Source: CAZUHB01 sp964620445
GTDB taxonomy: Bacteria; Planctomycetota; B15-G4; CAYZWU01
Assembly (NCBI GenBank): GCA_964620445.1
Contig: CAZUHB010000007.1
Coordinates: forward strand, 77,453-141,452
Direction of reading: 5' to 3'
DNA length: 64,000 nucleotides
Within the stretch, counting starts at the first letter, position 1; each line of letters opens with the position of its first letter. Of this stretch, positions 58,227 to 64,000 are shown piece by piece. The notes beneath the pieces were generated by a model that searched no databases, was not told the origin of the DNA, and was given only the letters and a program-made list of their open reading frames with translations. A program made the translations under genes and the position numbers.

Positions 58227-59132
58227 ATGATGATCGAAGTCATCCTTTTATCAGTGTTGTTGACGGGAGTCCAATCAGATCTTCCCGCGCTCTGTTTCAT
58301 ACTACCTCCCCCCCAGGAAGAGGAAACCGAGAAAAAGGCCAAGAAACAAAAAGCCCCCCCCATTCCGCGCCTCTCTGCGACCGACAGGGAGAAGGCCAAA
58401 CGATTCCTCACCTTTCTCAAGAGGAGCGATCCGAAAAAACGCCGCGGTTACGAAAACAAGATGGTCGCTCTCGGACGCGGTGTGATCCCGCTCCTCCTGG
58501 AACGCGCGGAAACGGAGCACGAGCATCAATCGGGCGCGATTGCACGGTGCCTTGCACGGCTCCTCGATGTCAAGGACAGGGAGATTCTCGAGAAACTCGG
58601 CCGGTCGAAGAAGACCCATCTGAGGAAGCTCGTGGCGGCCAAATACACCGCCGCTGCGCGCGAGGCGGACATTGAAATACTCAAAGCATTCCTGAAGGAC
58701 AGTGCGCCCGCGATCAGACTCGAGGCCTCTCTGGGACTGGTCCGTCTCGCCGATCCGATCGGCATCAAGGAGATCGTTCTCGGCCTGGCAGCCAGCACGA
58801 CCAAGGAGGATCGCGAGTTGATGACCGCCGACCTTTCCAAACTCAAGGGGAAGGTCTACAGCAGCCACTTCCGTTCGCTCGCCACCAAGCACGACGACCC
58901 CGAAGTCCGGAAAGCCACCCTGGAGGTCATCGTCGCGATCGGCGACAAGCGGGTCAAGGACGTTCTCGCCCTGGCGCTCAATGACGACCACAACCACGTC
59001 AAGGGGGCGGCCGTGAACGCGCTCAGAAAACTCCTCAAGGGGCAGGAACCGATCGATTTCGCGAACACGAGCGTCTTCGATCTCGTGGATGCCGTCGAAA
59101 AATGGAAGAACGAGCTCAGCGGCGCGCGCTAA
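58227..59132 (+). CDS. Secreted HEAT-repeat protein
   Basis: I start it at ATG 58227, which gives a signal peptide (MMIEVILLSVLLTGVQS) and 301 residues; a TTG at 58176 is less likely. After a Lys-rich linker (EKKAKKQKAPP), residues of about 60-290 are HEAT repeats (IRLEASLGLVRLADPIGIKEIV, PEVRKATLEVIVAIGDKRV, NHVKGAAVNALRKLL). It probably acts as an extracytoplasmic binding scaffold. Unlike the product at 13504, it lacks an acidic linker. It converges with clpP. Confidence 0.82.
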   Translation: MMIEVILLSVLLTGVQSDLPALCFILPPPQEEETEKKAKKQKAPPIPRLSATDREKAKRFLTFLKRSDPKKRRGYENKMVALGRGVIPLLLERAETEHEHQSGAIARCLARLLDVKDREILEKLGRSKKTHLRKLVAAKYTAAAREADIEILKAFLKDSAPAIRLEASLGLVRLADPIGIKEIVLGLAASTTKEDRELMTADLSKLKGKVYSSHFRSLATKHDDPEVRKATLEVIVAIGDKRVKDVLALALNDDHNHVKGAAVNALRKLLKGQEPIDFANTSVFDLVDAVEKWKNELSGAR

Positions 59133-59157
59133 TCGTCCCTTCGATGTGTGCTGTCGA

Positions 59158-59766
59158 TCACTTTATCTCGTCGTGCGAGGTGATGATCTTGTCCACGAGG
59201 CCGTATTCGAGAGACTCGGTCGCACTGAGCCAGAAATCCCTGTTGGCATCCTCGGCGATCTTTTCCGCATCCACTCCTGTCTCGCTGGAAACGATACTGT
59301 TGTAGCGATCGCGGGTTTTCATGATCTCCTTGGCCGTGATCTCGATGTCCGATGCCTGGCCCTGGGTGCCGGTAGAGGGCTGATGAATCAAGAACCTGGA
59401 GTGCGGCAGGGAATACCTCTGCCCCTTGTCCCCACCGAGAAAGATGATCACTCCCGCGCTGGCGCAAAGACCGGCAACCACGGTGCGCACCGGAGGAGTG
59501 ACGAATTTGAGCATATCATATATTCCGAATCCTGAATCGGCGTCTCCGCCGGGCGAGTTGACAATGACCGTGATAGGCGCCTTCGGATCGGCATGCTCGA
59601 GATAGAGGAGCTTGGCCACGGTCTTCTTCATCAGGTCGCGGTCAACGCCATCGGAGATCAGGATCGTCCGTGTGTCCTTGAGCGATTTCCACTCGAACTG
59701 GTCTTTCTTGTTGGAAGTGCCTTCACCATCGGGACACCCGGCGATATTGATCGGGTAATCTCTCAT
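59158..59766 (-). CDS. clpP: ATP-dependent Clp protease proteolytic subunit
   Basis: The 202-residue serine protease subunit starts at 59766, with AAGGAG ten bases upstream. Catalytic elements are ASAGVIIFLGG (nucleophile Ser), SRFLIHQPS (His) and RDFWLSATES (Asp). The Ser motif is slightly unusual (CASAG where AASMG is common). An in-frame extension to 59928 would add 54 residues; its third-position GC is clearly lower than that of the neighbours, so I treat it as non-coding leader. The partner ATPase (clpX, clpA or clpC) is not in the window. It follows the phosphodiesterase-like gene on the same strand. Confidence 0.88.
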   Translation of the reverse strand: MRDYPINIAGCPDGEGTSNKKDQFEWKSLKDTRTILISDGVDRDLMKKTVAKLLYLEHADPKAPITVIVNSPGGDADSGFGIYDMLKFVTPPVRTVVAGLCASAGVIIFLGGDKGQRYSLPHSRFLIHQPSTGTQGQASDIEITAKEIMKTRDRYNSIVSSETGVDAEKIAEDANRDFWLSATESLEYGLVDKIITSHDEIK

Positions 59767-59924
59767 AACCGTCCATCTCCTTTGTTCTTCTGTGGGTCCG
59801 GGTCGTCCCCGCCACCAGTTAATAATTGCATCGATCAAGCCACTGCTTTTATCAACTTTTTCGGCAAGATCAATCTCCAAACCTTCGCGAAATCCGACCA
59901 ACTCCTCGAAAGGCGAGTCGAATT

Positions 59925-61331
59925 TCATTTCATATAACCCAATTTTCGCATCCGGTCCCGAAATTCCCGATCCGCATCCTCCGAAGAAAGGGACGGTGTT
60001 GGCGGACGGAATCCCTCGTCGTGGCTATCCACGAATTCGACGGCGCGCGTCGCGAACTGCTCTCTCGAAAGAACGCTTTTCATCACCTTTCCAAGACGCA
60101 TGTCGCGTCCCACCGGGATATCGAGCAGGTAGAGAACGGTCGGTGCGATATCGAAGACCGAACCGAGTTCAGCCGGGCCGCGGTCTCGGGAAAGAGCACC
60201 GGTTCCGCCCCCGGGTTTCACGCCCCGTCCCGCTGCAATGAGAACGCCCGGAGGGCCATCGAGGTGATGGGCGGAAAGACTGGTTCTCTTGCCGTCGGCG
60301 TTCCCGTCTGCAAAATCAGGATGCATTCCGTGATCGGAGAGGACCAGAATGCGCGCCTCGTCGTCAAAGAGCGCAACCAGTTCTCCGACCATCCTGTCGA
60401 TCAGCCTGTAATAGTTTTCGATCGATTTTCCAAAAGCGTCGATCTCCTCCGCCGCGATCTCGTAAGAGTAGAAATCGGGTTGCCTGTACCGCCAGAATCG
60501 ATGGCCGATCACATCGGGGCCGCCGTAGTAGACGATGTTGAGGTCGGCCTGACCCCGTTCGAAAAGCGCACACGCCACGGCATGGTACCCTGCGTCCGCC
60601 TCGAAGGACCAGAAGCTGCTCTTGACCAGATCCTCCACCTCCGCTGGAAAGGCACGGCCCCTCAGATCGCCAAAAACGGGAACCGAGACCTCCGCCAGCA
60701 GGCGATCGGTCGACGTGCTCCTGTCCACGATCGGACCGACCTCGTCGATGTACTCGGGCGGCCATGTGGCCCCGTCCAGACTGCGAAAGAGCGATCCCTT
60801 CACCAGGTTCTGGTATTGCCTCTGGGTTCTCGACGAAAATTGAGAGACCACCCGGCCGTCGATCTCCTCGGCCGGCCAGGTGTTCCAGTAGCCGACCACG
60901 TTGCACGTCAATCCGCTGTCATCGGTGATATTCCAGAGCGCCTTGACCCGGCGGGCATTGCTGGTGAAGGGCCCCCCGGACCCGGGATCGACGAAATCCG
61001 TGATTCCATGTTTCCGTGCCTCCTTGCCCGTTGCAACCGTTGTCCAGACGACCGGCGACTTGGCGGGCGCAAAGGTTTTCAGGTATCCGAAAACGCCACG
61101 ACCGACGAGCGCGGCGAGGTTGGGGAGTTCCCCGCGCTCGATCATGGGAAGGAGAACGGACATTTCCAGTCCATCGACGCAGATCATGAGGACCGGCGCC
61201 TCGGGCCGGCTCCCCGGCTGGATCGCAAAAAGAACCGCCGCCGCAAGAAGGGCGGCCACGATCACGCTGATCCATCCGATCCTGCGCCGATCGAGCTTCG
61301 AGCCATCCGATTGTCCAGACGTCGCTTTCAC
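59925..61331 (-). CDS. Alkaline phosphatase superfamily (type I phosphodiesterase/nucleotide pyrophosphatase) protein
   Basis: This 468-residue protein is anchored by one N-terminal helix (about 18-38, IGWISVIVAALLAAAVLFAI), with the catalytic domain outside the cytoplasm. The AP-superfamily two-metal site is visible: ICVDGLE (metal Asp), SPVVWTTVATG (nucleophile Thr), GGPDVIGH (Asp/His), LVLSDHGM (Asp/His) and SAHHLDGPPG (His). The start is GTG at 61331 with GGAGG close upstream. Family members cleave nucleotide or lipid phosphodiesters or transfer phosphoethanolamine; substrate unknown. Its stop overlaps an in-frame ATG that could, but probably does not, start clpP. Confidence 0.87.
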   Translation of the reverse strand: MKATSGQSDGSKLDRRRIGWISVIVAALLAAAVLFAIQPGSRPEAPVLMICVDGLEMSVLLPMIERGELPNLAALVGRGVFGYLKTFAPAKSPVVWTTVATGKEARKHGITDFVDPGSGGPFTSNARRVKALWNITDDSGLTCNVVGYWNTWPAEEIDGRVVSQFSSRTQRQYQNLVKGSLFRSLDGATWPPEYIDEVGPIVDRSTSTDRLLAEVSVPVFGDLRGRAFPAEVEDLVKSSFWSFEADAGYHAVACALFERGQADLNIVYYGGPDVIGHRFWRYRQPDFYSYEIAAEEIDAFGKSIENYYRLIDRMVGELVALFDDEARILVLSDHGMHPDFADGNADGKRTSLSAHHLDGPPGVLIAAGRGVKPGGGTGALSRDRGPAELGSVFDIAPTVLYLLDIPVGRDMRLGKVMKSVLSREQFATRAVEFVDSHDEGFRPPTPSLSSEDADREFRDRMRKLGYMK

Positions 61332-61513
61332 AGGCCTCCGCCCTTATTCTGTCCTTTCCGCACAAACTACTGATTCCGGCCGGCCTCTTCAACAGATCAG
61401 TCCTGGGCTTCGGCCTTGAACTTTCTGCCGCAATCGGTAGTTTGATAGGATATTGCGGCACTCTCAAAAACGCAAACTGCATGATTCTATTGAAACACGG
61501 GAGAGATCGGCTG

Positions 61514-62431
61514 ATGGTCGAGAAAACCAATTTCATCTGGATGGACGGCGAGTTCGTACCCTGGGACGAGGCGCAAGTGCACATCTTGACGCACACCTTG
61601 CACTACGGCCTGGGCGCGTTCGAGGGAATTCGGTGCTACAAGCTCGTTGACGGATCGCTGGGTGTCTTCAGGCTGCGCGAGCACGTGGACCGCATATTCG
61701 ACTCGTGCAAGGTCATCATGATGGATATCCCCTTCACCCCGGACGACATCTGCGAGGCCTGTCTCGAATTGGTCCGTCGGAACCGGCTCGAGGACTGCTA
61801 CATCCGTCCTCTCGTATACATGGGCGACGGCGCCATGGGTCTGGGTGCGCAAAACGATATTCGAGTGAGCATCACGGCTTTCCCCTGGGGTGCCTATCTC
61901 GGCGAGGATGGCCTCAAGAACGGGATCCGCACGATCGTCTCGTCATTCACCCGGATGCACGTGAATATCAACATGGTCCGCGCCAAGGTTTGCGGCCAGT
62001 ATACCAACTCGATCCTTGCCAAACGGCTCGCCATGTTGCAGGGATTCGACGAGACGATCCTGCTCGACAGCCAGGGATACGTGTGCGAAGGATCGGGCGA
62101 GAACCTGTTCGCCCTGCGCAACGGCACGATCAAGACACCGCCCACGTCGACGGCGATTCTCGAAGGCATCACGCGCGATTGCGTCATCCAGATCTGCAAG
62201 AACATGGACCGCAATGTGGTGGAGATGAAATTCACCCGCGACGAACTGTATATCTCCAAGGAGGTCTTCCTCACGGGCACGGCGGCCGAAGTCACGCCTG
62301 TGCGCGAGATCGATTTCAGGCAGATCGGAGACGGGACGCCGGGCGAGGTCACCAGGACGATTCAAGATCAGTACTTCAAGGCGGTTCGGGGCGAGCTCCC
62401 CGAGTTTTCCCATTGGATCGAAAAGGTATAG
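61514..62431 (+). CDS. ilvE: Branched-chain amino acid aminotransferase
   Basis: This is a PLP-dependent class IV transaminase for the last step of valine, leucine and isoleucine synthesis. The start at 61514 (MVEKTNFIWMDGEFVPW) has GGGAGAG eight bases upstream and gives 305 residues. Conserved features are HTLHYGLGAFEGIRCY, RLREHVDRIFDSCK, the PLP lysine K158 in RAKVCGQYTNSILAK, EGSGENLFALR and FLTGTAAEVTPVREID. A D-amino-acid or ADC-lyase relative is less likely. lpxB follows after 105 bases on the same strand. Confidence 0.95.
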   Translation: MVEKTNFIWMDGEFVPWDEAQVHILTHTLHYGLGAFEGIRCYKLVDGSLGVFRLREHVDRIFDSCKVIMMDIPFTPDDICEACLELVRRNRLEDCYIRPLVYMGDGAMGLGAQNDIRVSITAFPWGAYLGEDGLKNGIRTIVSSFTRMHVNINMVRAKVCGQYTNSILAKRLAMLQGFDETILLDSQGYVCEGSGENLFALRNGTIKTPPTSTAILEGITRDCVIQICKNMDRNVVEMKFTRDELYISKEVFLTGTAAEVTPVREIDFRQIGDGTPGEVTRTIQDQYFKAVRGELPEFSHWIEKV

Positions 62432-62536
62432 AGTTGGCGGCTGGCAACAGGGAGTTCCGTACCGTTTTCCGATTGCCGGTCCCTTGTCCTTTCACATGGT
62501 CTTGCAGTTCCTGTTGATCTTGGCGTGGCATTGCGC

Positions 62537-63670
62537 ATGATTCGAAAGATTTTCATTTCCGCTGGAGACATCTCTGGCGACATCCACGCGGCCGGTCTCA
62601 TGGCGCGTTGCGCCGAGGAGACCAAAGGCATCGAATGGTACGGTCTCGGCGGGACCAACATGGCCGGGGCGGGCTGCAGGCTCCTGATCGAGCCGGAGTC
62701 GGATCCCATCATAGGGTTCCGGCGGGTGCTCGGCAAGATCCCTTACTATTTCCGGTTGCTGGCGCGAATTCACAACTCCTTTCTCGAAGCGCCTCCCGAT
62801 CTCGTCGTTCTTGTCGACTACCCGGGCCTCAATGTTCAGATCGCCCGTCTCGCCAAAATGCTTGGCATTCGGGTTCTCTATTTCATCTGTCCCCAGTACT
62901 GGGCCTGGGCGCCGTGGCGCATCAAGCGATTCAGTCGGTTGGTCGACAAGGCGCTGGTGATCTTCCCTTTCGAGGAAAGCTACTTCTCGTCCCACGGGGT
63001 GAACACGACATACGTGGGGCATCCTGTCTTCGACAGGCCTCTTTCCGATGACGCTCCCCTTGCCCGGCGGCCTGTGATTCCTGAAGGTGAGATACTGTCC
63101 CTCCTGCCCGGCTCGCGCAAACACGAGGTCGAATCGAATCTGCCCGTCATGCTCCGGGCCGCCGAGGCCCTGATGGACGTGCAGCCCGATCTCGTCCCCC
63201 TTCTGGCTCACCAGAGGCCCGAATGTGTGACTCTGGCCAGGGAACTCGCCGGCCGAAGCGGTGTGCGGCTCCGCACGACCGATGCCGATATAGTGGAAAC
63301 GGCGCGCGCCTCGCGCCTCTGTCTCGTCGCCTCCGGAACCGCCACGCTCGAAGTGGCACTTTCGGGAACACCCTTCGTCGTCGTCTACAAGGTCTCGAAC
63401 CTTGCCCGCTCACTTGCCAAATTGCTCCTGACCGTTCCCTGGTTCTGCCAGGTCAATCTCATCGCCGGCGAAAGCCTTGTGCCCGAATTCCTGCTCTCCG
63501 ATAACGATACGCGCCCTTTCCTGAGGACCTGTCGTGATCTTCTTGGAGAGACGCCCGAACGGGAAGCGATGATCGCTCAGCTAGGGGAATTCAAGGAGAC
63601 CCACTTCCGGTCGGGCGCCCTTGAAAGAGCAGCGCGGGCGTTGCTCTCCTTTGCGCACGGGGTCGCGTGA
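62537..63670 (+). CDS. lpxB: Lipid-A-disaccharide synthase
   Basis: LpxB joins UDP-diacylglucosamine and lipid X to make the tetraacyl-disaccharide of lipid A. The start at 62537 gives MIRKIFISAGDISGD and 377 residues; a GTG at 62525 is the alternative. Typical features are GDISGDIHAAGL, IGFRRVLGKIPYYF, DYPGLNVQIA, YFICPQYWAWAPWRIKRF, VDKALVIFPFEESYF and the ending GHPVFD and LLPGSRKHEV regions of the GT-B fold. The first motif reads GDISGD where most LpxB proteins have GExSGD. The gene indicates LPS synthesis and hence an outer membrane. Confidence 0.92.
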   Translation: MIRKIFISAGDISGDIHAAGLMARCAEETKGIEWYGLGGTNMAGAGCRLLIEPESDPIIGFRRVLGKIPYYFRLLARIHNSFLEAPPDLVVLVDYPGLNVQIARLAKMLGIRVLYFICPQYWAWAPWRIKRFSRLVDKALVIFPFEESYFSSHGVNTTYVGHPVFDRPLSDDAPLARRPVIPEGEILSLLPGSRKHEVESNLPVMLRAAEALMDVQPDLVPLLAHQRPECVTLARELAGRSGVRLRTTDADIVETARASRLCLVASGTATLEVALSGTPFVVVYKVSNLARSLAKLLLTVPWFCQVNLIAGESLVPEFLLSDNDTRPFLRTCRDLLGETPEREAMIAQLGEFKETHFRSGALERAARALLSFAHGVA

Positions 63671-63691
63671 CGGACACGGCTCAGACCTTTC

Positions 63692-64000
63692 TCACTTCTC
63701 TTTTGTACCGGAAGTCGCAGGTCCGGCGGGCGGAGGTTTGCGTGCGCGCACGAAGAGAACGAAGACCTTTTCGTGAGTTTTCTGCCGCTCCTCTTCAGAT
63801 AAGATCTCCGTGATCCCGACGTGATCTTCTTCCTTGTATGAGGCCTCGGCTTTTTCCCCAGCCACGAATCCCAGCCGGTTGATCCGATCTGTGCGCGACA
63901 GGAGAGACGCCAGGGCGCGCGTGACGTGATCGGGGATTTTCTCCGGTTCTTCCAGATCTGTCGCCGAACGAACGGGCTTGAACGATTCCGCTTCGTCCGT
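63692..64000 (-). CDS. Partial hypothetical protein, 5' end beyond the window
   Basis: The minus strand has an open frame of 102 sense codons ending at the TGA at 63694-63692, with coding-like composition and no internal stop. The visible part is charged and helical (LEEPEKIPDHVTRALASLLS, EEERQKTHEKVFVLFVRARK) with a Pro/Gly tail (PPPAGPATSGTKEK). I do not recognise it. It converges with lpxB after a 21-base gap. Confidence 0.6.
   Translation of the reverse strand, partial: TDEAESFKPVRSATDLEEPEKIPDHVTRALASLLSRTDRINRLGFVAGEKAEASYKEEDHVGITEILSEEERQKTHEKVFVLFVRARKPPPAGPATSGTKEK

Noticed and set aside
59767..59928. A 54-residue N-terminal extension of ClpP with an ATGA overlap
   Set aside because: Third-position GC is much lower than in the neighbours, ClpP proteins rarely carry such an extension, and AAGGAG favours the internal ATG at 59766. 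A small doubt remains.

Overview
The window is about 64 kb of a GC-rich (roughly 60% by eye) bacterial chromosome with densely packed housekeeping genes, most of them in short operons. A block of exactly 100 Ns (862-961) inside a short tandem repeat shows that this is a draft scaffold. The host is a diderm: it carries lipid-A disaccharide synthase (lpxB), a TamA/TamB-type outer-membrane assembly pair, an outer-membrane barrel ending in Phe, and several lipoprotein signals. The mix of GatCAB with AsnRS, EF-P with an EpmA-like ligase, many secreted HEAT-repeat proteins, EndoQ and topoisomerase VI does not point to a well-studied phylum. I read it as an uncultured, deep-branching diderm lineage and do not commit to a phylum.

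Layout. 1-7066 (minus) is one long directon read right to left: efp, accB, accC, an AmaP-like membrane protein, a UDP-glucuronate decarboxylase, glmS and a partial sugar-nucleotide epimerase, i.e. fatty-acid and envelope-sugar supply. A divergent promoter region (7067-7535) separates it from 7536-13150 (plus): a HEAT/PDZ/S41 protease, EndoQ and a UvrD-like helicase. 13170-16663 (minus) has a NIL-domain protein, a secreted HEAT protein and an EpmA-like ligase. 16733-18430 is a radical SAM protein, and 18480-20429 (minus) is asnS plus a membrane protein. 20660-23489 holds an NhaC-type antiporter with an extra N-terminal domain and a cyclophilin. 24411-29145 holds a zinc-ribbon/TPR/retropepsin protein and polA.

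29214-38086 (minus) runs PP2C/SpoIIE phosphatase, dihydroorotase-like enzyme, TamB, TamA-like lipoprotein. It is preceded by a 19-bp tandem repeat array, comFC and a membrane protein. 40058-43264 (plus) is gatCAB. 43299-46317 (minus) is guaB-guaA, followed by tRNA-Pro(CGG) with its terminator, dinB, two LPP20-like lipoproteins and ptsI. 52084-55814 (plus) is tRNA-Arg(ACG), then a small zinc-motif protein with both subunits of topoisomerase VI, the most unusual locus here. The rest has an orphan two-domain ABC permease, another HEAT protein, clpP, an alkaline-phosphatase-superfamily hydrolase, ilvE, lpxB and a partial unknown gene at the right edge.

Themes. DNA maintenance is strongly represented: PolA with intact proofreading motifs, DinB with an altered catalytic pair, EndoQ next to a UvrD-like helicase, and Topo VI. 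The two 19-20 bp tandem arrays with internal dyads (804-1010 and 38107-38256) are not explained by any gene.
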